A stretch of 64,000 nt of DNA from Beta vulgaris subsp. vulgaris (taxonomy: Eukaryota; Streptophyta; Magnoliopsida; Caryophyllales; Amaranthaceae). This document shows positions 1 through 10,549 of the stretch, piece after piece (positions within the stretch are counted from its first letter, which is position 1; each line of letters opens with the position of its first letter). Position numbers and translations under genes: made by a program. Under the pieces are notes generated by a model that made no database searches, was not told where the DNA came from, and was given only the letters and a program-made list of their open reading frames with translations. The stretch is taken from the NCBI RefSeq assembly GCF_026745355.1, contig NC_079209.1, positions 11,256,535-11,320,534 on the forward strand. Direction: 5' to 3'.

Positions 1-416
1 CATAACTCCTTGCTCTGATCTCCGATTGAAAAAAAATTTGAGCCTAAATTCAATAACTCGAAGAGATCTACAACTTTGATGAAGGAACAAAGACTAAAAA
101 ATGAGAGTATGCTGCTTGAATGTGACGGACAGAACAGAGGATTGAGAGATATCACCGTGAATGGAAAAGGAGGAAATTGGTATAAGTTCCTTCTATCTTT
201 AATGAGGAATTGTGAAGATTTGACAACAAAGAAATAACATGGCATTCCCAACATAAGCCACAGAAGGAGCAACATTTTTTTTTTCAAATTTTTTCTTTAT
301 CCTTTCTCTTTAAAAACTCAATTTGTCTAACAAATTACATCAAGTTATACTAAAATATCATAATTAATTTAAAACAAATAACTAGATTTTAATTAAACCT
401 GCTTCGGATATTTGGG
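1..416. other. Unassigned AT-rich sequence
   Basis: No open frame, repeat boundary or RNA gene could be supported here. The sequence adjoins a minus-strand LINE remnant and may include its degraded 3' end. Confidence 0.3.
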
Positions 417-905
417 TTGTTACATTTCACCTCCGCATCCACATTCAACTTTATCCAGTCTGGTTCAAGAAACTTCCAACCGGCCCCTTGGCGGCTCACC
501 ACCTCCTTTTTTCTTCTCAGTCTTTCTCGGAATATCAGCCAACTCCTTAGTCTCACCCACACCCTTCTCGCATACCCTCACACTTCACTCGCCTCCTCAA
601 ACTCCCCCACCATTACCCACTTATTACGGGTTCCCCAGACAGCCCACATCATTGTGATAAAAAGCTCTCACTTTTCCTATCTAATCTTGTCACTCACCCA
701 TTCCCACCATTCCCCCAACACGGTAAAGCTCCTATCCAACATTCGCTCAATCCTACTAGCAAGCCAGATAACTCGAGCCAACTTGCATTCTTTTAAGCAT
801 TAACAATCGTTTCCTCCACATCTCCGCAAACCGCACACATCGAGTTCCAGCTCGGAACTCGCACACTAAGACCCACTTCTGTAGGCAAGGGTGTGCATGA
901 TGAAG
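417..905 (-). pseudogene. LINE ORF2 3' remnant: zf-RVT to RNase H linker
   Basis: Conceptual minus-strand translation gives a zinc-binding reverse-transcriptase motif (CAVCGDVEET) near 800-850. It is followed by MWAVWGTRN near 615-650 and WKFLEPDWIKLNVDA near 435-480. This order (zf-RVT, a W..RN linker, then the start of an RVT_3 RNase H domain) is typical of plant LINE ORF2 C-termini. Stop codons interrupt it after the zf-RVT motif and again between the blocks, so it is dead. No complete RT domain is present. The plus-strand reading frame that overlaps this stretch is a shadow. It faces a second LINE remnant in the opposite orientation. Confidence 0.6.
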
Positions 906-924
906 CTTCCCTCTCCAGCATTCT

Positions 925-1622
925 TGTGTATTCTGTGAAGACTATGTATAGAAGCCTGATACGGGATAGTTCAAAGGTGCAGTGGGATAAATGAGTTTGG
1001 AATAGATTTAACATTCCAAAACATAGACTTATTGCTTAGCTTGTGATGTGTAAGAGACTTCAAACCACAATTTGGATGTATAAAGTGGGGATTTGGCCTA
1101 ATCCTACTTGTTTAGTCTGCGGAGAGTATGATGAAACATTGGAGCACATGTTCTTTGACTGTTATATGAGTAGGAATATTCTGGGGAAGATCAAGCAGTG
1201 GCTGAATCTGTACACAGTGAGGGACAATCTATCGGAGATTATAAAGTGGGTTGATCGAAATGTGTCCAAAGTGAAGAAACAGATCTAGATTATTGTTGTC
1301 TATACAGCTTTGTATGCAATCTGGAGGAATAGAAATGAGGCTTTATGGAACAAGAAGAAAGAAATAGTGGATATAGTTGTGAATAGAATAAAAAAAAGAT
1401 GTAGTAATAGATGTTATAGCATTTTACCAAATAAGTGTTCTAGGAAGGGTAGGAATTGGTTGAGATAGATTGACATGCATATGTAATTAGATGTGTGTTT
1501 GTTGCGGTGCGTTTGTTTGTGGGCAGCTTGCTTGGTGATGTAGGCTTTTATGCCTTATTGTTTTAGGTTGTAATTTTGAGTGTCTTAGATTAATATATCT
1601 TTTTCTTACTGAGTAAAAAAAG
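925..1622 (+). pseudogene. LINE 3' end remnant with zf-RVT domain
   Basis: The plus-strand frame reads YRSLIRDSSKVQWDK, a stop, VWNRFNIPKHRLIA, a stop, then LVMCKRLQTT..CLVCGEYDETLEHMFFDC. This is the reverse-transcriptase zinc-binding (zf-RVT) domain of plant non-LTR retrotransposons, with its CxxC...HxxxxC pattern. It continues through a stop at about 1286 to YTALYAIWRNRNEALW. About 150 bp of apparent 3'UTR follow, ending in TTTTTCTTACTGAGTAAAAAAA near 1620, a usual LINE 3' tail. At least three in-frame stops are present. The element is 5'-truncated: RT and endonuclease are absent. Confidence 0.65.
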
Positions 1623-1915
1623 AAGAAGCAGCAAAAGCAGCAGCACAAAAAGCTAAAGCTCATTAAAAAGCATTGCAAGAAGCAGCTGCAGGATTGCAAG
1701 AAGCAACTGCAGCATTGCAAGCTAATGAAAGTCAAGAAAACAATGCACAAGGATCAGCACAAAGACCAACAGTTTTGGATCCAGATAGAGTAGTCACAAC
1801 AGGAAAAGACAATAAGTGAATAAAAGGACCCTATGATTCATACAAGAGGGCGTCAAAAAAAGGAAAAAAGAGACACAGGGAGTTTGGAAGCATAACGGCA
1901 AAAGAACATTTTTTC
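1623..1915 (+). pseudogene. Unrecognised Ala/Gln-rich coding remnant
   Basis: After the LINE tail the plus strand can be read as an Ala/Gln-rich, coiled-coil-like stretch (for example ALQEAAAGLQEATAALQANE), then DPDRVVTTGKDNK, a stop, IKGPYDSYKRASKKGKKRHREFG and a stop. The base composition (GCA/CAA periodicity) and the plausible helical pattern suggest former coding DNA. I do not recognise the family. In-frame stops occur near 1663 and 1818. Confidence 0.3.
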
Positions 1916-2026
1916 TAAAATTGTTTACGAAGAGAACTATGCAATGTTTTTAATGATTTGAGTTTCTAATAAGACTTGTACCCTATATGCAAACATAGTG
2001 CACTATATGGTTATGAAGTATATTAT

Positions 2027-2216
2027 AGCCAAAATTGTCAACAACTACCTAATATATATCACTTTTCATAAAAAACTACCTAATATAAACTTTTTCTTAT
2101 ACAACTACCTAAGTTAACAATACCGTCAACATGACACTACCAAAGACGTTAATTTTTGAAGTTTCCGTCACATGGGGCCCACCTTTTCTAATTTCCCACC
2201 AATTTTACTGCATTTC
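2027..2216 (+). repeat. MULE left terminal inverted repeat
   Basis: This is the inverse copy of 6793-6982, about 97% identical by eye. The outer part holds three spaced copies of the unit AACTACCTAA.., at a period of about 30 bp. The inner part carries CATGGGGCCCACC, which contains the palindrome GGGGCCC. Confidence 0.9.
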
Positions 2217-2516
2217 CCTCCTAAAAACTATCTAAGGCATTATAAAACCCTCGAAAATCTTACACTGTCCATACTTAGGCGAAAATATTCACTCAAGTTT
2301 TTTAATTCTTCAGGTAAGTTCTCCTTCCTTCACCTTTTGATATTAGGGTTTAAAGAATAGTGTTTTTGGTAAAAATTTAATGTCATTTGTGATATAATTG
2401 GGGGAATTCTACTGATTTTATTTGAAATTAGGGTTTTCTATAAATTGGGGAATTTGTTAATTATGATAAATTTATGTTTTTTGGCTAATTATTTTTGAAT
2501 TTGTTGGATTCAAAGA

Positions 2517-2974
2517 ATGGGTAGCACATCAACAGGTCTGTCCGATCGAGTTCTTCCCAAAATTTGCAAATGTAAGATTGGTGTGGCAACTCTGACATCA
2601 TGGACCAGTGATAATCTTGGGAGGAAATTATAACATGCAAGTTTTATGATCGCATTAGAAAGATCAGGCATGGCTGTGATGTGTGGGAGTGGGTTGATGA
2701 ACATCAAGAGGAATGGCAAAGGGTGTTGATTAATCAACTGTTGTTGGAGAAGAAGCTACTAGGTAGTGATGTTAAAGTACTGGAAGCTGAGGTTCATAAA
2801 CTGGAATAACAAAGGACGAAGCTTGCTAAGAAGAATAAGAGATTGGTGAAGAAATTGAAGGCAGGTAGGGAGAAGAGAGGAAGTGAGGGTGGAAGGATTT
2901 ACAGTTTCTATGGATTTGTTTGTTTTGTTTTCTGTAATTTGGTATGTATTATGATGCAAAAGTTTGATGCATAA
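2517..2974 (+). pseudogene. MULE-associated GRF zinc-finger, coiled-coil, membrane protein (broken)
   Basis: From the ATG at 2517 the frame encodes CKCKIGVATLTSWTSDNLGRK. After a one-base shift near 2630 it continues TCKFYDRIRKIRHGCDVWEWVDEH. The spacing CxC..TSWT..N.GR...C.......C..W.W.D is the GRF-type zinc finger (Zf-GRF), a single-strand nucleic-acid-binding module. A Lys/Glu/Leu-rich coiled coil follows (LINQLLLEKKLLGSDVKVLE), then a basic stretch and a C-terminal hydrophobic segment (FYGFVCFVFCNLVCIMM) that could span a membrane. Defects are the frameshift near 2630 and a TAA at 2807-2809. It faces the transposase, as the second gene does in MuDR-type elements. Its role in transposition is unknown. 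Confidence 0.7.
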
Positions 2975-3366
2975 GATGTAGCAAATTAGGTAGGATTAAT
3001 CAAGTACTAGGCATTTCATCAATTGTTGTGAACCTAGAATGGTTATTTTGTTGTTGTTGTTGTAAGCATGTAATGGTTTCTATGTCTTCACTGAAAAGTA
3101 CTAAGTAGTTGATGTGAAAAGCTATAATTTTGAATTTGCATTTTTGTGTACATTACTCTCAAAGAAAACCAACAACACAATAGGATCATGAGCCTGTTAA
3201 TGCTAAAAATTGCTCTAACTGTAGAGGCTAACATACATTACATTAAGTTATGTTCTTAATCAACAGTAGCCAAAACATATTTGGCAACAAAATGGTGTAC
3301 CTACTAACTGTTTCAGTAATCTTTGCCAAAACATTAGGAACTACTTAACCTTCTTTTACAAAAATC

Positions 3367-6233
3367 AAATATACTTGCCAAGCAGGCTTTTTAGCAGGCC
3401 CTTTACAATTTTTTCAAGTTTAGGCTTCTTGACAGGCCCTTTTTGGCAGCAACTTGTGAGCATTTTTCCTCTTGTTGCTTTTCTTTACTTGGCTGCTTAT
3501 TCCACCTCTGCTGTCCAGCTTGTAATTGATTTGATCCTTAGCTGCTTTGTGTCCAAGGTGGGATGGAGTTGGTGTTTGGTTGAACTGGGCTACTTGGGTC
3601 ACCTTGATGTTCCATTCCCATGGGGTTACTAATGCATTCAGCTTCATAAACCTAACACAATACATAAACATATCAAACACATTCATGTTCAGATAAAGTG
3701 TCTATATAAACAAAATCTATGGTGAGTACATTACCTTCCTTGTTACTCTGGCCTCCTTTCTACCCCTTTGGGCAACTGTCATCCATGTTAAATGGTATAC
3801 CTCCCTTAGATTTTTTTCCTTTGGAGGAGCTGGAGGGTTGTTAAACTTGGTCCTATAGTGGCCCAACTTACCACAATTACAACATTGGTTCTGTCTCTCT
3901 TAGGCCTCTTAACATAAGTGATTTGCTTGTCTTGTTTTTCATCTGCTTCTTTTTTTATTTTCTTAAGAGAAGGTCTGACTGGCATCTTCCTGATTGGTGG
4001 AGGTAATGGATGAGGGAATTTAGTGGCTTCCCATTGATTCATTCCAGGCATAGGTTTTATATCAACAACATCAATTAATCCCTTACAACAATAAGTTAGA
4101 AATAGTTCAGCAACATATATAAAGTAAGCTAAAAAAAGGAAGTTTAATTGCTACCTTTTGTCTGTCAGACATAACAGTCAAGCCCTCTCCATTGTGGAAT
4201 CCTATATCATTGATCAAAAGCTCCAAGAACCATCTCCAACTTTGCTTATCTTCAACCTCAACAACAGCCCATGCCACTGGAAATATGTTGTTGTTACCAT
4301 CCTTAGCCACTGCTGCCAATATCATGCCATGGTATGCTCCCTTGAGATGACATCCATCAATACCAATAAGAGGTCTGCAACCCTCTTTAAATCCTAGCTT
4401 ACAAGCCTCTATGCACACATACGAGAAATGTTGGAGGAGGATTTAGTGCTCCAGTCACTAATACAAGGGCTGATAATCCAGGGTTGTATTTTAGGATTGC
4501 ACAAGCATAATCATACACCCTCTTGTACTGATAAGATGCATCACCATATATGCTTAGTTTAGCCCTAGCCCTTGCAAACCAAGCTCTATGGTACCCAAAT
4601 GTGACCCCTGTGTCAGTGAACACCTTATGTATGAATTTTTTTAGCCTCTCACCTTAGTCATCTCTGAAGTAATGTATATACTTCTCTGCTAACCACTCAG
4701 ATGACACCTTACTATTTACATCAACATGACCACACATATGCTCAAGGTCAAGACTTTTTATTTGCATTGTGATATCTCTTGGCAAACTCACTACATACAC
4801 CTTAAACTTACACTTATCTTCATCATCACACACACTTCACAATCTTCCCATGCTGCTTGTCCCATGGGCAGCTACACTTATACTTGTAATGAGCTATCAG
4901 TCTCTTAGAATAATTGTGAAGCAAATAGCAGTCATAAGTGTTCTCAATAGCATGAAACCTAAGTGCTTTTCTCAGTACATAAACATCCCTGAACTTCAGC
5001 CCCTTTGTCAAGTTGATTCTCTTCTTGAAGTCAACTTCTGTGTTGAATGTAGGGTATGGATCCACTTCATCATTAGACCCTTGTAAAGTCCTCAGCTCAT
5101 CAGAATCATACTCATGCTCCTCAATTAAGTCTATATCGCACTCTTCCTCGACAACCTTACCCCCAACAACACCCCTATCAATAGGCTCACCCTTCTCCTT
5201 GGACTTTTCTGTTTCCAAACCTGCTTGACTTCTTGTCTTAACACCACCTACTGTTGCTGCAACTTCCTTAGTGATATTACCACCTAGTGCTGCTGTGAAC
5301 ACCTCCCCAACATCCTCATCCTCTTCTTCAGGTTCAAACTGGACATCTAAATATGAGAACTCACTATCACTTGCAATTGTCTTGACTCTACGTGTGCTTC
5401 TTTTTAGAGGGCAGAATGAACTTGAAGCTGTAAGTTTTGGGGGAGTTAATGCTAAGGCAACAGTTGATGATGAGGGATTAGATGAATGTTTAGGTTTTGG
5501 AGAAGATATTGAGATGATGGCAGAAGAACCAGTTACAGAGGAAGGGAATCTTGGGGGTGATTTTGATTTAGTGACCTTAGAATAAAATTGGGCTTTGGTT
5601 ATATCCGAAGCCCCCTCATCACTTTTAGTAGGGCTACTTGATTTAAGCCTAGTTGATCTTCTTATAGGGCTTAAAACTACCTCAGTCTTTGGCTCCTTCA
5701 ACTTTGTTTTGGCTGAATATGAGACTTGGATGGGTGTTTTTGGTTGATTGGTTGGTATGATTAGGCTATGTGTTGGAGGTACTAAGCCTGGTACTTGAAC
5801 CTGCCTTCTAGTTGGAGCCCAACTCACATATTTGCTCCTTGTTTTTGGCTTTGTTAACATAATGGGCTCCTCCAAAACCCAAACAGTAACCCTATTCCAT
5901 CTATCTGCATTATTAACCAGCAAATTAATTTCCCTCTCCCCTTCAATCTTCACTCTCCCATCACTCAATGTCTTTCCCTTCAGCATAAACCATACACTGA
6001 AATTGGCCAAATGTTACCCTCCATAGTGCATTTGCTTCACTACAACTTCTCTTAAACTGTCAATGGTTATGGTTGAAGTCCAATATTGAAGTTTCATTCC
6101 CTGAATAGGAATCCTCTTAACCCCATTAATTTCCACAGCCGCATACTAAGTTTCCCCATTAATTTCTACAAATTTGCCCCCAAACCAGATATTCATATCA
6201 ACATACAGTGGTGGTACCCTGAAAATTAAAAGA
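3367..6233 (-). pseudogene. MULE (MuDR-type) transposase, internally deleted and frameshifted
   Basis: The N-terminus near 6233 reads PPLYVDMNIWFGGKFVEINGE, typical of plant MULE transposases. Two nonsense codons follow, near 6150 and 6020. A long Ser/Pro/acidic spacer (about 6010-5060) leads to the MuDR DNA-binding domain near 5050-4826, including LTKGLKFRDVYVLRKALRFH and ending KYKCSCPWDKQ. The MULE catalytic domain follows with IGIDGCHLKGAYHG (first Asp, near 4340) and VMSDRQKG (second Asp, near 4170). The KG junction spans a 69-nt GT..AG intron, about 4086-4154. Directly after, KGLIDVV jumps to IKPMPGMNQWEATKF, so the third acidic residue and the SWIM zinc finger are missing. A shifted zinc-knuckle remnant (CCNCGKLGHYRTKF) lies near 3880. 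It cannot be catalytic. Confidence 0.8.
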
Positions 6234-6792
6234 TTCACTAAATTTCAGCATCCCCAAATTCAGTAAAAGATAAAAATTTAAAAAACACATTTACACAGTT
6301 AACATTGCAATTAAACCCTAGAATTATTTTAATATAAACAGGGCCCATTAAACATCGCATTAGCAACCAAAAACTGAACTAATTCAATATATTTATGGGT
6401 TAATCATTCAACTAGGGTTTCTCAAATTTCAATGCAAATTAACAATTACCACAAGTTTTTACATATATAGTAAGAGTGATAAAACAGTGAGATACCTTTC
6501 TACACCTCCAGTTGATGTTTTATTTGCAATTTGCCCCTTCTTTCTTCCCATTTATTTTGCTCTTTGGACCACAAAGGTGCTTCTAAAAAAGAAAGATTCT
6601 GACAGAAGCATAAACGACAATGGGAAGCCTTTTTCAGGAAGATGGTGATTGATGATGAAAGAATTACAGTAAGGTGGGTGAGAATTGAAGATGATGAGTG
6701 AGAAATGGAAGAATTACAGTTAGAGGATAAATGTGAAAAGCCAAACAAAGGTAAGCAAGGCTAAGTTTAATGGGCCCCATGTAAGGAAAGTA

Positions 6793-6982
6793 GAAATGCA
6801 GTAAAATTAGTGGGAAATTAGAAAAGGTGGGCCCCATGTGACAGAAACTTCAAAAATCAACGTCTTTGGTAGTGTCATGTTGACGGAATTGTTAACTTAG
6901 GTAGTTGTATGAGAAAAAGTTTATATTAGGTAGTTGTTTATGAAAAGTGATATATATTAGGTAGTTGTTGACAATTTTGGCT
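6793..6982 (-). repeat. MULE right terminal inverted repeat
   Basis: Inverse copy of 2027-2216. It contains the same three AACTACCTA-bearing subunits and the GGGGCCC palindrome, and ends ..ACAATTTTGGCT. Confidence 0.9.
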
Positions 6983-7425
6983 ACATTATATAAACATTTC
7001 TAATGAAAAAATACACTATATCATATAGAACAACATTATATCAGTCAAAACTACGCTAGATCAAAAGGGAACATTATTCTAAATTTTAATAAGGCACTAC
7101 AAGGCACAAATACTATACTACACACTATATCACATACAACCCAACTATATCAAATTCCAACACACTATCACACCATCACAAAACCACACTATATCATGAG
7201 CAAAGCAACTAAATCAAAACAAAATCAATTACATCAAAATATGACTTCAACATAAAGCATACTATACCAACATAAACCACACTACATCAATTAAAAACAA
7301 ACTATATCATATAAACTATTGTATCAACAAAAACCTAATGTACCAACAAAACCTACTATATAAACTCAAACCTGCTGTCAGACCAAACCTATTGTTTTAA
7401 CCCAGCAATAACCTACATATATCAT
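6983..7425. repeat. CACTATATCA-type degenerate repeat array
   Basis: Irregularly spaced copies of CACTATATCA and variants (CACTACATCA, CTATATCATA, CTATACCAACA) recur roughly every 20-25 bp. The same motif fills introns of the neighbouring minus-strand Ulp1-type gene (9180-9420, 10550-10990, 24340-24900) and, inverted, an element in MED21 intron 1. Here it lies just downstream of that gene's last recognisable exon. Confidence 0.7.
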
Positions 7426-7429
7426 AGTA

Positions 7430-7788
7430 TTATTGAAGTTAGATTAGTAAGATTGTTTTTAAGATCAACTACATCAACTAGTTCTACTTTCCATATTTGA
7501 TTGTTAACTTCTTCTTTGTTATCTTCTTCTTCACGTCCAACTTCTCCCTGTTGTTCTTTGTGCTGTTTTTCTTGCTCCGTTTTCTTTCTGAGCTCCACTA
7601 CAATCCTCTTGCTCTCTTCTGCATTCTTCCTTTCATTTTCTACAGTAAAAGCAACAGCCTCTGATCTCTTTGATCTGAAATTTATCACATTATCTATCCA
7701 CAAGCACACTTCTATTCTTATTCAGATCAGATAAAATCATGCAACCACACAAGGTGACTATTGTTGCTTTCCTAATCTTCTCCTGAAA
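7430..7788 (-). pseudogene. C-terminal coiled-coil exon of the Ulp1-type gene
   Basis: A probable acceptor (TTTTCAG before GAGAAGATTAGG) lies at about 7789. The exon encodes EKIRKATIVTLCGCMILSDL, then a strongly charged coiled coil with ENERKNAEESKRIVVELRKK and an EQEKQHKEQQGEVGREEED segment. One stop and frame change lies near 7690-7700. The composition suggests a helical tail after the protease domain. Confidence 0.5.
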
Positions 7789-7864
7789 ATAAATTAAATT
7801 AGTAAGAAACTCTTAAAAAAATTAAATACATAACTGAGTTAGAAATAATTATATTAAACTTACT

Positions 7865-9144
7865 TCATTCAGATTTGGGCATTCAAACTCTTTTGAGCTG
7901 TTTAAAAGTAGCATACGGACAAGTATACACAACACCACAATCCAAATCATATGCACCTTTTTTCCACCTTCCCTTCACTTCTGTCATTGGCCATAGATAG
8001 ACCTGTTCAATGGGCCGGGTTCGGACTGAGCCGGGCTTAAATATAAAGGGTCGGTTGGGCTGGGCTTAGCAAATTTGCTTCTTGGGCCGAGCCCGGCCAA
8101 ACCCGTGAGGCCCAGCCCATTAGCATATTTCTCCCTTTAAAAAATTCAATGTAAGTACAAAGTTTCCACGATCTATTTCTTCCATCATTTTGTCCCACAA
8201 ATTTTCTTCCCTTTTTTTTCAAATTTCTCTCTTTAAATTAAATAAAAAAAATTGAAACAAAAATCAGAGAATATAGTTGTCATTGTCTTTACTCTTTAAG
8301 CAGGAAATTTCAGAAGAGATAAGAGCAACAATTGAAGGACATTGATTCCCTCAGACTGTAGAAATTAGGATTTTAAAGTTTCATACAGTTTTGAAAATCT
8401 TAGCAGAAATTTAAATAGTTTTTGAAAATTGAAAAGAGAACCAAAAAAACGTTGCTAATTTGCGACATTAGTGTTGTAAATGTTTTTAAAAGAGAAACAT
8501 ACAAATCGTGCAATTTAAATGGTCGAGTGACTTCGCCGCGCCGCCGCACTGTTGTACCGCGCACCACCACATCGTCGTCTGTCTCATCACTCGTGAAGCT
8601 GTGAGTTTAGGGTTGGTAGAGGAGAGAGAAATTGGGTTTTTTTATTAAAAATTTAGGGTTTACATAGGATAGAGAAAATGAAAGAGAAATTAAAATGAGG
8701 TAACATGTACTGATGTATGTACATAAATACATACCCGTTATGAACCCTTTAAAACCCATGCCCAACCCATTATGAACCCTTTAAAACCCATACCCAGCCA
8801 ATTTATTTAAAAACCCTCTTAAAGCCCGTCCAGATTCTATAAGAGATAGGCCTAGCCCTTTTAAAGATGGGTCAGGCTCGGGCTGCCAACGGGCACCCGG
8901 CCCATTGAACAGGTCTAGCCATAGACCCATATCATCACCTTCGAATTGTGGAATTTTATAATGTTTTGAAAAAAACTTGAAACTCCATCAGCAATTATTG
9001 AACTGAGGTCTCTATCATTTTCTTGTATTTCTCATCATCATCCCAAATCTTGTTATCAATATAAAAAAAAACAGTCTTTTTCTTTGTGTCCAGCACAAAC
9101 AGAACAAAATGATTAGCTTCTTTTAGCAAAGTTGGGAAAAAAAT
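7865..9144 (-). pseudogene. Ulp1 (C48)-like protease core, interrupted by a hAT element
   Basis: The acceptor TTTTGTAG is at about 9145. The exon reads FFPTLLKEANHFVLFVLD, with the candidate catalytic His in ANHFVL, then TVFFYIDN, with the Asp in the YID position usual for Ulp1 (H..D..C order). A one-base shift in a poly-T run near 8965 follows. The sequence then reads HYKIPQFEGDDMGLWPMTEV across the hAT insertion, and GAYDLDCGVVYTC with the candidate nucleophile Cys in DCG. Ulp1-family enzymes cleave SUMO-like modifiers; whether this one ever did is unknown. The frame across the insertion is intact once 7998-8925 is removed. Confidence 0.65.
7998..8917. mobile_element. hAT-type nonautonomous element, 920 bp
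   Basis: Perfect 8-bp target duplications GCCATAGA flank it at 7990-7997 and 8918-8925. The termini are inverted: TAGACCTGTTCAATGGGCC on the left and its complement on the right, with further GGGC/GCCC-rich inverted sequence inside. An 8-bp TSD with TAG..CTA ends indicates the hAT superfamily. No transposase is seen; the interior is AT-rich apart from a short GC-rich patch near 8530-8590. It splits the Ulp1 protease domain between the His/Asp and Cys motifs. Confidence 0.85.
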
Positions 9145-9179
9145 CTACAAAATGAATAGAAGTATAAACACACTAAATG

Positions 9180-9435
9180 AGAATAAAAATAATTATAACA
9201 TATTTATTAATATATATTGTAGCACACATAACACACTATATCAAAACAAAGCAACTATATGATATCTAAACACACTATATCATATACAAATCCACTATAT
9301 ATTTGTCTATACTATATGTAGCACAGAAGACACAATATCATAAACAAAGCCACTATATGATATATAAACACACTATATCATATACAAATTCACTATATAT
9401 TTGTCAATTTATACTAAGATACTTTCATCATAATT
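9180..9435. repeat. CACTATATCA-type repeats in an intron of the Ulp1-type gene
   Basis: Copies of CACTATATCATA, CTATATGATAT and CACTATATATTTGTC recur every 15-25 bp, including a near-duplicate of about 60 bp (9240-9300 against 9340-9400). It lies between the exon ending near 9440 and the Ulp1 exon starting at 9144. Confidence 0.65.
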
Positions 9436-9439
9436 TCAA

Positions 9440-10499
9440 AAACATAACTTGTCTCACCAATTCAACACCAGAATCTAATGTTGGAATATTATTCAACTCT
9501 TCAATATGAAACTTCCAACATGTGATTAAATCATCGATGCGTTTAGCATTAGTTCCATCTTCCAGCACATTAAATAATGCAGCCTGTAACATAAGAACTC
9601 ATGTTATCATAAAATAAATAATGCATGCAAAGATAAAGAATTCAACAACATAAAAACATATTACAAAAAGTTCTTACACTCGGAGAAGAAGTAAAGTAAA
9701 ACTTTTTTGGAGGAGAAGAGAGACTGAGTTCATTGATATCCATCATTCTTGCCCAATTATCTAATGATTCAAACATTTCAATCTCATTAGCAACCGTCCA
9801 AATCTCACTCCGAGTGATAGAGAAGAACACTTCATCCAACTTAAAGAGCTCTTCACTACAACAAACAACACAAATTGTAATAAAATTTTCAATAAAAACA
9901 ATACATTAAACAAATTTCATTCGAGAATTTACCTGCCATTTAAAGGATTTTGATTTTCAGAACCATAATTATCAACAACCTTCCTTAAAAATATAGGTAG
10001 ATCTTCCATCACATTTTCAAAATGTTTCATCATCTTTGAAAGATGACTGAAAGCACCCTCAACTGCATAATCATCCAGCCTTAAGGTTTACTTGGTTAGA
10101 CCCCTAGACAAAACATTTTGGAAAACAGTCCATGTATTCTCCTCCGATCCGCAAACATGTCGTTACTTGCATCATAAAAAACGTTGTTGATGATATCATT
10201 AGTCTTATGACTCATTTGAGTCACTATAAAGCTAGTAAACGCAGTAGTAGAAGGATAAGAAACCTCATCGCAACCAGCTGGCAAATCCTTCACAGCATAT
10301 GCAATGATACCATTTCATCAAAGTACTTCTGATAAACTGAACTTGACAAAATTTTGTCAAGATCATCTTGGGAAGGATTATCAGAAGGAGGAGGAATACC
10401 AGCCACAAAAGAGTCCTTCAAACTCTTAAACCCATCAATGTGGCAAAGGGGCACAGCTTCCAAATCCCTCTTCCAAATGAACCACAAAGCTGGGAGATT
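9440..10499 (-). pseudogene. Central exons of the Ulp1-type gene
   Basis: Three blocks are visible. The first (10499-9932; acceptor TTTTGTAG, donor GTAAATTC) encodes PALWFIWKRDLEAVPLCHID, SVYQKYFDEMVSLHML and DLPAGCDEVSYPSTTAF. The second (9855-9678; acceptor TTGTTGTAG, donor GTAAGAAC) encodes EELFKLDEVFFSITRSEIW and SLDNWARMMDINELSLSSPP. The third (about 9581-9440) encodes AALFNVLEDGTNAKRIDDLI. No known domain is recognised by eye. The first block has stops and shifts near 10290 and 10100. Confidence 0.5.
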
Positions 10500-10549
10500 C
10501 TACAAAATTAAAATCAAGACAAAAACTAATTTGTAACACTCTATATGTA

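Larger units (their letters stand above)
2027..6982. mobile_element. Mutator-like element (MULE), about 4.96 kb
   Basis: The element is bounded by 190-bp terminal inverted repeats (2027-2216 and 6793-6982) that differ at about six positions. It starts AGCCAAAATTGTCAACAACT. Inside are a minus-strand MuDR/MULE transposase pseudogene and a plus-strand GRF zinc-finger pseudogene transcribed towards each other. The flanks (GTATATTAT left, ACATTATAT right) are AT-rich and only roughly alike, so a clean 9-bp target duplication cannot be claimed. It lies inside sequence carrying CACTATAT-type repeats, so it probably inserted into the larger Ulp1-gene element to its right. Both genes are broken, so it is not autonomous now. 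Confidence 0.85.

Noticed and set aside
412..803. Plus-strand open frames rich in Ser/Pro/His
   Set aside because: They lie opposite the minus-strand LINE remnant, whose domains are recognisable; these are shadows.
5271..5585. Plus-strand frames over the MULE transposase spacer
   Set aside because: They are complementary to the Ser/acidic spacer of the transposase and have no domain.
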